In this document: in pieces, positions 18,501 to 27,445 of the stretch
How positions within the stretch are numbered: the stretch's first letter is position 1
Layout: every line of letters starts with the position of its first letter
NCBI GenBank assembly: GCA_002104535.1
Contig: NBOG01000005.1
Span: forward strand, 124,001 to 188,000
Direction of reading: 5' to 3'
DNA length: 64,000 bases
Source: Cognaticolwellia sediminilitoris
GTDB taxonomy: Bacteria; Pseudomonadota; Gammaproteobacteria; Enterobacterales; Alteromonadaceae
Made by a program: the position numbers and the translations under genes
Notes under the pieces: model-generated
Databases searched by the model: none
What the model was told of the DNA's origin: nothing
What the model saw: the letters and a program-made list of their open reading frames with translations, nothing else

Positions 18501-20018
18501 CAGTTAATTTTTGATTTAAAGCAAGTTAACCCTAAAGCGGTCATTTCCGTCAAACTCGTTTCTGGTCCTGGTGTTGGCACCATTGCCTCAGGTGTAGCAA
18601 AAGCATACGCTGATTTTATTACAATTTCTGGCTATGACGGCGGTACAGGTGCAAGTCCATTAACCTCGGTTAAGTATGCAGGTTGTCCATGGGAACTTGG
18701 GTTAGCAGAAGCGCATCAATCACTTGTTACTAATGGCTTACGACACAAAGTACGATTACAAGTCGATGGCGGGCTAAAAACCGGTCTCGATATCGTTAAA
18801 GCCGCTATTTTAGGAGCAGAAAGCTTCGGATTTGGTACTGCACCTATGGTAACTCTTGGTTGTAAGTTCTTACGTATATGCCACCTTAACAATTGTGCGA
18901 CAGGTGTTGCGACTCAAGATGAAGTGCTTAGAGAACAGTTTTTTAAAGGTTTACCAGATCAAGTCATGAGCTACTTCAAGTTTATTGCTCAAGATGTAAG
19001 AGAAATTTTAGCTAGTTTAGGCGTTGAAAGCTTAACCGCTATTATTGGTCGTACTGATTTACTTGTGCCGTTAGCAGGTATTACAGCTAAGCAGCAAAAA
19101 CTTGATTTACGACCGATTATTGCTCCTGTTGTTGCAAGTTCTGATACTGCTTTACACCAAACCAGCAGTAATGAACCTTTCGATAAAGGCGAGCTAAATC
19201 AACAGCTACTTAGTTTAGCAAGCGAAGCTATTAGCCATAGTTTAGGCGGTGAATACCGGGTAAACATTCATAATACTGATCGCTCGGTCGGCGCAGCATT
19301 ATCGGGTGAAATTGCCCGTCAACATGGCGACCAAGGCATGTCATCAAGTCCAATTAAAATATTTTTAAATGGTACTGCCGGACAAAGTTTTGGCGTCTGG
19401 AATGCTGGCGGCCTAGAAATGACACTTACGGGTGATGCCAACGATTACGTCGGCAAAGGTATGGCCGGTGGTAAATTGACCATTAAGCCGCCTAAAGGTG
19501 TGGAATATCTAAGTCATAAAACCATGATCATGGGTAACACCTGTTTATACGGCGCTACCGGTGGAAAACTATACGGATGTGGCCGTGCAGGTGAACGATT
19601 TGCCGTGCGTAACTCAGGTTGTCATGCGGTGATTGAAGGCACTGGTGATCACGCTTGTGAATATATGACTGGCGGGATAGTGACTATTTTAGGTCAGGTG
19701 GGTGTCAATTTTGGCGCTGGCATGACAGGTGGTTTCGCTTATGTTTTAGACGAAGAAAACGACTTAGAAATTCGTCTTAATAATGAATCAATTGAAATGT
19801 TAGCGATAGATGAACTCAATATCCATCAAGAACATTTACGTGGCATTATCAACCAACATTTAGAAGAAACCGGTAGTTTAAGAGCAGAAGAAATTTTAGT
19901 TAACTTCGCAACTTACGCACCATTATTTAAGTTGATTAAGCCAAAAGCGGTTGATGTTAAAACCTTATTAGGTCATCGCAGCCGTTCATCTGCAGAACTT
20001 CGTGTTCAAGCGCAATAA
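15558..20018 (+). CDS. gltB: Glutamate synthase (NADPH) large subunit GltB
   Basis: GltB makes glutamate from glutamine and 2-oxoglutarate. The 1486-residue protein has the full set of domains: class II glutamine amidotransferase with nucleophile Cys13 (sequence KDNCGFG), so a 12-residue propeptide is removed; the central domain; the FMN/synthase domain with SNSGEGGEDERRYG and GYDGGTGASPLTS; the 3Fe-4S cysteines in CKFLRICHLNNCATG; and the C-terminal GXGXG beta-helix (GGKLYGCGRAGERFAVRNSG). A good AGGAG ribosome site precedes the ATG. gltD follows 27 bp later. Confidence 0.97.
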   Translation: MQLYDHTYQKDNCGFGLIAHQHGEKSHKLVKTAIHALDRMQHRGGIAADGKTGDGCGLLMQKPDSFFRAVAEENNWQLGRKYAVGMIFLNPDPIQANASKKILEEELARETLTLVGWRIVPTDISTLGEIAKSNLPAIEQVFVDAPSGWRNRDLERRLYMARRRAEKRISDDRFYVASLSCLVTIYKGLMMPVDLPNFYLDLADIRMQTAICLFHQRFSTNTSPQWHLAQPFRYLAHNGEINTIKGNRQWSRARTHGFKSPLLPDLQDAAPFVNESGSDSSSLDNMLELFLAGGMDLYRGMRLLMPPAWQSSPLMDDDLKAFYEFNSMHMEPWDGPAGVVVTNGRHVACNLDRNGLRPARYVITRDGFITLASEVGIWDYGEDEVVEKGRVGPGEMLAIDTYTGKVFNSNAIDNELKIRHPYREWLDNNIRRLIPFDKLDAQLIGQRIFTDKEIAQYHKLFNYSYEEIHQVVKTLAENGQEATGSMGDDTPMAVLSSQPRSLYDYFRQQFAQVTNPPIDPLRERYVMSLGTCIGREHNVFNETTGHADRILFATPVLMYTGLKQLRELDPEHYRSDTLTLNYDQEEGLEAAVIRLCDEAEMLVRDKNTVILVLSDRQIHQGMLPIPAAMAVGAVQKRLVDKQLRCDSNIIVETASVRDSHQFAVLFGLGATAVYPYLAFETIEQLVEQKQIDLTARQAVVNYREGINKGLLKILSKMGISTIASYRCAGLFEVIGLNSNIMELCFPDLPSRIQGADFADIEQDNINLARKAFMPHQKMSHGGLLKYVHGGEYHAYNPDVVSTLQAAVRSGNYSDYRIFADHVNKRPAAALRDLLALKDDQTAIDISAVESETELFKRFDSAAMSIGALSPEAHEALAIAMNRLGGFSNSGEGGEDERRYGTVKNSRIKQIASGRFGVTPHYLVNADVLQIKVAQGAKPGEGGQLPGDKVTPLIAKLRFSVPGVTLISPPPHHDIYSIEDLAQLIFDLKQVNPKAVISVKLVSGPGVGTIASGVAKAYADFITISGYDGGTGASPLTSVKYAGCPWELGLAEAHQSLVTNGLRHKVRLQVDGGLKTGLDIVKAAILGAESFGFGTAPMVTLGCKFLRICHLNNCATGVATQDEVLREQFFKGLPDQVMSYFKFIAQDVREILASLGVESLTAIIGRTDLLVPLAGITAKQQKLDLRPIIAPVVASSDTALHQTSSNEPFDKGELNQQLLSLASEAISHSLGGEYRVNIHNTDRSVGAALSGEIARQHGDQGMSSSPIKIFLNGTAGQSFGVWNAGGLEMTLTGDANDYVGKGMAGGKLTIKPPKGVEYLSHKTMIMGNTCLYGATGGKLYGCGRAGERFAVRNSGCHAVIEGTGDHACEYMTGGIVTILGQVGVNFGAGMTGGFAYVLDEENDLEIRLNNESIEMLAIDELNIHQEHLRGIINQHLEETGSLRAEEILVNFATYAPLFKLIKPKAVDVKTLLGHRSRSSAELRVQAQ

Positions 20019-21488
<1,470 letters not shown>

Positions 21489-21505
21489 CACTTATTGTTT
21501 GATAG

Positions 21506-21543
21506 TCGCGTTAAAATAAGCCTAGCTGGTTATTTTAACGCGA
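21506..21543. terminator. Long hairpin between gltD and the diguanylate cyclase gene
   Basis: A 13-bp perfect stem (TCGCGTTAAAATA and its complement) with a 12-base loop separates two convergent genes. It lacks a T-run, so termination would be imperfect or the hairpin may protect the 3' ends. Confidence 0.6.
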
Positions 21544-21566
21544 TGAATATTCGATAAAAAATGCAA

Positions 21567-23753
21567 TTAACTTATATGTTCAAGGGTTAATCGGTTACGA
21601 CCCTTACTTTTCGATAAATAAAGCTGCTCATCCGCCAGTTTTATCCAGTCATCAATATTTTCTGAATAACTAGCAGGTGCAGTCATTGCTCCAATTGATA
21701 CCGTGACACTAAAACATTGCTGCTCATCATGTGAGAAAATGTGTTGTTCGATTTCTTCTCGCAGCGCTTCAAGTTTATTTAATACACCGTTTTGTTCATC
21801 ATGTTGAGCCACAACAATAAATTCTTCACCACCAAATCGTGCCACAATATCACTGCGACGGTCGAATTTACTTTTCATCAATGCGCCAAGGTAGGCTAAA
21901 CAATTATCACCGACTAAGTGACCGAACTCGTCATTAAGCTTCTTAAAGTTATCCAAATCAAGCATCGCAACGATCATATCAGCATTATTACGTGACAAAA
22001 TTGCTTGCAGCTCACTAAATTTAGTCTCTAAAAATCGACGATTATGCAAACCAGTTAAGCTATCTGTACTGGCTAATTCTTTCAGCGTTTTATTTGCCTC
22101 ATTTAAAGCTTTAGTGCGTTTTTCTACTTTTTCTTCCAGAATAAACTGTTGCTTTAATAGTTTTTCTTTCGATTGTTGTAATTCGTCATATAGGCTAATA
22201 AATTCGGTAGGTGCGTCAAAAGGAATTCGCTGATAACCTCGCTGTCCTTTGCCATGAGCAAGCTCTTTTAACGCAAAGGCAAGTGGCCTATTTAACGTGT
22301 TAGCAAATTGATCTGCTAATAATACTACTAATATAAACACTAAAAATAATGAGATGAAAATGGTCAAGTATTGTTGTTCTATTAACTGTAAAACTTGCTT
22401 ATGTTCAATTATTGCATAAATTTTCCAGCCATTACTTAATGTTTGCTGGCGAAATAAATATCTTTTTTCATTGAGATCATGGGACTTTAGAATTAATAAT
22501 TCGTGACCAGGCTTGCTCTTATCGTAGGATATATTTAATTTCGACAACGTTGTCAGCGCTAAAGTAGGTTCAGAAAAAATAACATTATTATTTTCATCAA
22601 TTAACACTAATGCTATCTCTCGATCATTTGCCGAATAAAGATTAACTTGATTGAATATATTTAAGTTTATTGAACCTTCTACAATTCCAACCGGGGTTGT
22701 CTGATTATCAGCATAGATAGGGGAGCTTATTGCTACAATAGGATCTGCGCCAAAACCTCTACCCAGAAACACTGGCGAAATATAAAGTGTTTGTTTAAAA
22801 AATGCTTGCTTGAAATAACTTCGGTCGCTGATTGACTCTGCTGATTTAGGTAAGCTTTCCATTAACGAGCTAGGCGATGAAAACTTTATTTTTGCATTCT
22901 GATCAGCGATGAGCATTGAGATGAAACCAGGGGACAGCTTATGAGCTTGCGTTAGAGTTTCATTATAATCGCTGGGCTCGATAACAGATAAATGATTAGC
23001 TATTTGGCTAACTGCTTTTTTATGATCATCAATATAATTTTCAACAACACGGGCAAAGTATTGACTACTAATATTGAGTTTGTCTTCAAATTGTTGTTGT
23101 TGTAAATCATTCAAGTTGCGGCTCAAAAACAAACACATACCCACAACCAAGAATGCCGACATAATCCACATAATATAATGTAAATATTGTTTAAGGTTTT
23201 TAACTAAAGGTGGTTGTTGCGACTGAACCCAGCGGTTTAATTTCTCACTAAATACAAAAATTAATATAACCGCTAATGTGGTATAAAAAATCGCATTTAT
23301 GCTTTGCTTAAATAGAGTGAAAAGGAAATAACCATGCGCATCTGCATTCGTATATACCATTAGCATTGCTGTTAGCGGCATGCCAATTATCAGCCAATAT
23401 AATAAATCGGCTGTCGGTAAATACCAGCCACGACCTCGCATATAAGAAACAAACAGTGCTTCTAAACCAAAAGTAATAAATCCAAAAGGGTGACCCAGAA
23501 TGATAAATAATGGCGCTATACAAATAGCTGCAGATAATAATGTCAACGCAGGTCGTAAATAAGATGCGGCAATAATAAAAGTAAGGTTGCCTATTATCAG
23601 AGTAATATTATAAGCAAGTTCAATGGGTATGCTATTTATTAAAGCACCTAATAAACCTAAAACAATCGCTAATATAATTGATTTACTTTGACTTGACTTA
23701 TCCGCGTCTTTTTCAAGTTTTACAGCACTTTGGTCTGGCGAGTTAATCATCAA
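21567..23753 (-). CDS. Membrane-bound diguanylate cyclase with Cache sensor
   Basis: A 728-residue c-di-GMP synthase. The N-terminal ~180 residues form a hydrophobic block of about six membrane helices of MASE-like character. A further TM near residue 195 leads into a periplasmic dCache-like sensor (about 220-455), then a TM (about 465-485), a HAMP-like segment, a coiled coil and the GGDEF domain. The active-site motif is GGEEF at residue 641, and an RxxD inhibitory site (RRSD) lies five residues ahead, so product inhibition is expected. It is alone on its strand between hairpins, so its signal is unknown. Confidence 0.92.
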   Translation of the reverse strand: MMINSPDQSAVKLEKDADKSSQSKSIILAIVLGLLGALINSIPIELAYNITLIIGNLTFIIAASYLRPALTLLSAAICIAPLFIILGHPFGFITFGLEALFVSYMRGRGWYLPTADLLYWLIIGMPLTAMLMVYTNADAHGYFLFTLFKQSINAIFYTTLAVILIFVFSEKLNRWVQSQQPPLVKNLKQYLHYIMWIMSAFLVVGMCLFLSRNLNDLQQQQFEDKLNISSQYFARVVENYIDDHKKAVSQIANHLSVIEPSDYNETLTQAHKLSPGFISMLIADQNAKIKFSSPSSLMESLPKSAESISDRSYFKQAFFKQTLYISPVFLGRGFGADPIVAISSPIYADNQTTPVGIVEGSINLNIFNQVNLYSANDREIALVLIDENNNVIFSEPTLALTTLSKLNISYDKSKPGHELLILKSHDLNEKRYLFRQQTLSNGWKIYAIIEHKQVLQLIEQQYLTIFISLFLVFILVVLLADQFANTLNRPLAFALKELAHGKGQRGYQRIPFDAPTEFISLYDELQQSKEKLLKQQFILEEKVEKRTKALNEANKTLKELASTDSLTGLHNRRFLETKFSELQAILSRNNADMIVAMLDLDNFKKLNDEFGHLVGDNCLAYLGALMKSKFDRRSDIVARFGGEEFIVVAQHDEQNGVLNKLEALREEIEQHIFSHDEQQCFSVTVSIGAMTAPASYSENIDDWIKLADEQLYLSKSKGRNRLTLEHIS

Positions 23754-23854
23754 AAATATACCACTTAAATCGTTTCTAGCTGCGAATAATTAACTGTTTA
23801 GTTTAGTATAGGTGAGAATACAACAGTATCTATGATCCATATTGCATTAAATGT

Positions 23855-23885
23855 AAAAGCCCTGTCAATAAATTGCAGGGCTTTT
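23855..23885. terminator. Hairpin terminator downstream of fabY
   Basis: AAAAGCCCTG and CAGGGCTTTT form a perfect 10-bp stem with an 11-base loop. On the minus strand it lies 24 bp after the fabY stop and ends in a run of T residues. Confidence 0.8.
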
Positions 23886-23909
23886 GTCAACTTGGGTTAA
23901 TATTGCGGA

Positions 23910-25805
23910 TTAAACCATATCTGTAAATGGGTTATTCGTTGGCAATACTATCTTATTAGTAAAGCCTGTAACGCTAATATCTTCATCGGTAATTATCAGA
24001 TCATCATCTAACAAAGTGCCATCACCAAAACGGTATATAATTTGAAAGTCGCCATTATCAGCTAAAGTTTGGTATTTCACTCTTGCTTGTTCAACAACCG
24101 CCGCTTTAGTTTTATAAGTAGCAATCGCTTTACTACCATGGCGTTTTTCCATCATCGCTAAAGTAACTGCTGGAGAAAATAACGTTGCCGTCGCGTTATT
24201 GCCACCAAAGCCCTTAGAGTTGATAAATGCGACATCCATATTCTCACAGTGCCAATGATCTGTAGCTATATTTAATCGTTCGCTGTAAACGTCATCAGCC
24301 ACTTTATCAATAGTAGTAATACCGGGCATAATGTTATGAGCAAAAACACCAAGTGCCATGGCAACTTGATCGCCACTTGCCGGACCTATAGTGTGACCCA
24401 CATAAGCTTTTGGCGCAGCAACTGGCCAATTGTTGATATCAAAACTCTTCGCCACGCGATCGTAAATTAATGACTCTGTCACTCTATTTTGTGGCGTACT
24501 TGAACCATGCGCTAAAATGAAACTACGTTGCTGAACAGATTCTGCACCAACGATAGATTTAGCTAACGAAACTGACTTCGCCATAGTAATGTAATTACCT
24601 GGACCTGGTGCTGTGATAGATTTTTTAATACCATCAGCATTAGTGTAAACATCAGCAACTGAGCCTAATATATTGGCGCCAAGTTCAAGCGCTAAAGCAT
24701 CGTCAGTCAAAATAATAAACTGCGCAGCTTCACCAATTGTAAAACCACAGTTTTCGCCAAATGGTCGACTGGTACGGCGATGATCAGCAACACCAGTACC
24801 ATCAATTTTTTTCAGCCCTTCTTCATTTGCTAGCGCACTCATGTTGCCAAAACCTTCCACAACTTCAGGAGTAATAGCACAGTCATTACTGCCAACAATT
24901 GCTAAACGAATACGGCCTGCTTGAATATCTTGTACAGCGGCTTTTAAATTATATAAAAATGTCGCACAAGCACCTGTCGAGGTAAATGTTGTACCAACAC
25001 TGCCCGTTACATAAGCATTAACAAAATCTGTCGACATGGTATTTAAACCAAGCGCCAAATTTTTAGTTGAAACTCGTTCACCTTTTTGTCGACTTTGCAT
25101 CATGCCGCCAACGCCTTCAGCTTGTGTTTGACCAAACACTGATGCTGAATAAGTGCCAATTTCATCTGGTCTGATCTTATCTGCTATTTCATCCCAGCTA
25201 TAGCCAGTAGAGTGAATAGCATCAGCCGCACCAAAAATAGTCGCTTGCAATCCACGGGGTTGATAACGGCTATTGTATAAACTTGCCGGTTTAAATCCTG
25301 TCGGGAATTGTCCTGCAGCTTTAATAGGGTTATCACGGGTTGAATCATGCTTAACTTCAATTTCACCCGCGATATCAACACGAACACGTTTATCTTCAAG
25401 CTCGGTTATTTTCCAAGTGCGCGGCAATGGTGTAGGTAAATCACGTGCACGAGTTTCAAAGCTGATGCCTTGTTCACCGGTATCCATGGTCAGCTTTTGC
25501 TGCCAAGGTGTCGCGTCAGGATCAAAGTGTTCATTTTCAATTTTTCGGATCAATGTTCCGGCAAGTATTTCTTCACCAAAAAGCTGCTCAACATCAGCTT
25601 TATCAACAACATTACCATCACTATCAACTAACTTACCTTCTTGTAAGGTCAATAAATTCATTAATGTTGCTAAACCAACAAAAGTTTCTTGGCGAGCTTC
25701 AGCATTTAATTTATCGATAACAATGCGGCGAAAGCCTTGATGAAATGATGTTCTACCAGCAGCATTAATGCCGCCCATGCCAACTATAATCGGTAACGCA
25801 GTCAT
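23910..25805 (-). CDS. fabY: Beta-ketoacyl-ACP synthase FabY
   Basis: FabY starts fatty acid synthesis in Pseudomonas aeruginosa by condensing acetyl-CoA with malonyl-ACP, doing the job of FabH. The 631-residue length is far above FabB/FabF (about 410) and matches FabY (about 634). The N-terminal region (GMGGINAAGRTSFHQGFRR) and insert are family-typical. The catalytic triad is visible: Cys280 in STGACATF, His433 in LAHGSSTP and His471 in VGHTIGPASG. The start has an AGAGA ribosome site. A GlxA-type AraC regulator is divergently transcribed 135 bp away. Confidence 0.9.
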   Translation of the reverse strand: MTALPIIVGMGGINAAGRTSFHQGFRRIVIDKLNAEARQETFVGLATLMNLLTLQEGKLVDSDGNVVDKADVEQLFGEEILAGTLIRKIENEHFDPDATPWQQKLTMDTGEQGISFETRARDLPTPLPRTWKITELEDKRVRVDIAGEIEVKHDSTRDNPIKAAGQFPTGFKPASLYNSRYQPRGLQATIFGAADAIHSTGYSWDEIADKIRPDEIGTYSASVFGQTQAEGVGGMMQSRQKGERVSTKNLALGLNTMSTDFVNAYVTGSVGTTFTSTGACATFLYNLKAAVQDIQAGRIRLAIVGSNDCAITPEVVEGFGNMSALANEEGLKKIDGTGVADHRRTSRPFGENCGFTIGEAAQFIILTDDALALELGANILGSVADVYTNADGIKKSITAPGPGNYITMAKSVSLAKSIVGAESVQQRSFILAHGSSTPQNRVTESLIYDRVAKSFDINNWPVAAPKAYVGHTIGPASGDQVAMALGVFAHNIMPGITTIDKVADDVYSERLNIATDHWHCENMDVAFINSKGFGGNNATATLFSPAVTLAMMEKRHGSKAIATYKTKAAVVEQARVKYQTLADNGDFQIIYRFGDGTLLDDDLIITDEDISVTGFTNKIVLPTNNPFTDMV

Positions 25806-25940
25806 GAAAAATCTCTTTTAATTCAAACGATATTGTTTATATCGCACAGTGTAAGAGTTAGTTTAAAAAAATAATATTCATTAATAGCCAAAAATTATGT
25901 CAATATAGCCAAATAAGTATAAAAAGGTGATTTAAATAAC

Positions 25941-26960
25941 GTGAAAGCAAAACTTAAGCGTAAAAAAGGCAAGACCATCAACATTGCCTTGCTGCTCTAT
26001 GATCAAATGTTAGCAACCAGTGTCAGCTTACCGGTTGAAATGCTTAGGGCTGGTGAAGCAGTGGCTTTACAAGAGAATCGTCATGCACCGCGATTGTCAT
26101 TGCAAATGGTAGCGGAAACTATCAAGCCAATTTCGACGCGTGCGTTAATTAAATTAATGCCCGATACTGACATTGAACATGCGCAACGACCAGACTTTGC
26201 TTTTATACCTAGCCTATGGCGAAACCCTAGGCCAACTATTGTAAAACAACCTAAAATGCTGCAATGGTTAAGTGATATATGGACACAAGGCTCAACACTT
26301 ATTGGCGGAGGTACTGGCGTATGTTTGATGGCAGAAACAGGCATTTTAGATCACCATCCAGCAACCACTCATTGGCACTATGTTGACCAGTTTAAACGTG
26401 ATTATCCTAAAGTAGATTTAAAGCCAGACTTTTTCATCACCCAGTCTGATCGTACTTATTGCGCCGCTAGTTTAAATGCTTTAGCTGACATCGTTGTCCA
26501 TATAATATTTCAAGTTTACGGTCAAAATGCAGCGCAGCAAGTCGAACGTAATTTTTCACACGAAATCAGAAAACCTTATGAAGAGCAACGTTACTTAGAA
26601 GGGGCGGCTGATCGCCATCCTGATGAATTAATTAGCCAAATTCAATTTTGGTTAAAAACAAATTTAAACTCGACACTGACATTAAACGAAATTGCTCAGC
26701 AGTTTGATATCAGCCAAAGAAGTTTTACCCGTAGGTTTAAGCTAGCTACGGGTATTAATGCACGGCAATATTGGCAGAAATTAAAAATAGAAACCGCAAA
26801 AGAACTATTAGCCTCAAGTAACTTATCTATTCAAGAAATAGCATTTCAAGTGGGTTATCAAGATCAAGCAAACTTTACCCGGTTGTTTAAACAAATGCTT
26901 AACTTAACACCAAAGGATTACCGGGCGATGGTGAGGAAGAAATTATTTAGTAATGACTAA
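25941..26960 (+). CDS. GlxA-type AraC-family transcriptional regulator
   Basis: A 339-residue regulator with an N-terminal DJ-1/PfpI-like (class I amidotransferase-fold) domain (about residues 12-200) and a C-terminal AraC double helix-turn-helix (about 225-335; AQQFDISQRSFTRRFK and IQEIAFQVGYQDQANFTRLFKQ). The nucleophile-elbow cysteine appears in GGGTGVCLMAE. It starts with GTG, with AAGGTG upstream. Divergence from fabY suggests, but does not show, that it responds to a fatty-acid-related signal or controls fabY. Confidence 0.87.
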   Translation: MKAKLKRKKGKTINIALLLYDQMLATSVSLPVEMLRAGEAVALQENRHAPRLSLQMVAETIKPISTRALIKLMPDTDIEHAQRPDFAFIPSLWRNPRPTIVKQPKMLQWLSDIWTQGSTLIGGGTGVCLMAETGILDHHPATTHWHYVDQFKRDYPKVDLKPDFFITQSDRTYCAASLNALADIVVHIIFQVYGQNAAQQVERNFSHEIRKPYEEQRYLEGAADRHPDELISQIQFWLKTNLNSTLTLNEIAQQFDISQRSFTRRFKLATGINARQYWQKLKIETAKELLASSNLSIQEIAFQVGYQDQANFTRLFKQMLNLTPKDYRAMVRKKLFSND

Positions 26961-27025
26961 AGAGGATTTAAAGCGCTTGTTTAAACTTAAGGTCAAAGTT
27001 AATTTAGAATAATAACTAACAGCAG

Positions 27026-27337
27026 CTAACCGCAAAATTCACTATGTAGAAAACTGATCAGCTTAACCACGGAAGGGTTGGCGATACTGTAAAAAATGGT
27101 TTGCGATTCACGGCGCGTTTTAACTAAACCATCTTGACGTAATCTAGCAAGGTGTTGCGATAAGCTTGATTGACTTAAATCTATAAAGCTATTGAGCTCA
27201 TTAACACGCATTTCTTTTTCACCTAAATGGCATAAAATCAACAGCCGATGTTCATTGCTCATGGCTTTCAATAGCTCGGCCGCCTGCGAGGCGTTATCGC
27301 GCATATCTTTAATTTCAATTGCCGTGAACTCAGTCAT
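27026..27337 (-). CDS. ArsR-family repressor, HlyU/SqrR-like
   Basis: A 103-residue winged-helix repressor. The sequence closely follows the HlyU/BigR/SqrR branch: LLKAMSNEHRLLILC, the recognition helix LSQSSLSQHLARLRQDGLV, and a C-terminal cysteine in SEFCG. Cys36 and Cys102 are 66 residues apart, the same spacing as Cys38 and Cys104 of Vibrio HlyU, the pair that senses reactive sulfur species. No metal-site ELCVCDL motif of metal-sensing ArsR is present. It is divergent from an RND exporter operon, with a 40-bp perfect dyad between them. Confidence 0.87.
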   Translation of the reverse strand: MTEFTAIEIKDMRDNASQAAELLKAMSNEHRLLILCHLGEKEMRVNELNSFIDLSQSSLSQHLARLRQDGLVKTRRESQTIFYSIANPSVVKLISFLHSEFCG

Positions 27338-27385
27338 TTTACACTCTCATTTTATCGCGAAAAATATTTATAGTTGGATATTACA

Positions 27386-27425
27386 TTAGATAAGTGTAAT
27401 ATAAAAGTATATTACACTTATCTAA
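27386..27425. promoter_or_regulatory. Perfect 18-bp inverted repeat: probable ArsR operator
   Basis: TTAGATAAGTGTAATATA and its exact complement flank the 4-bp spacer AAAG. It sits between the divergent arsR-type gene (start 27337) and the RND gene (TTG start 27446). A further TATTACA at 27380-27386 pairs with the TGTAATA within the left arm, giving overlapping dyads and room for more than one dimer. AT-rich dyads of this kind are typical of ArsR-family operators. Confidence 0.75.
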
Positions 27426-27445
27426 TATATAGTCAGGGAATTATT

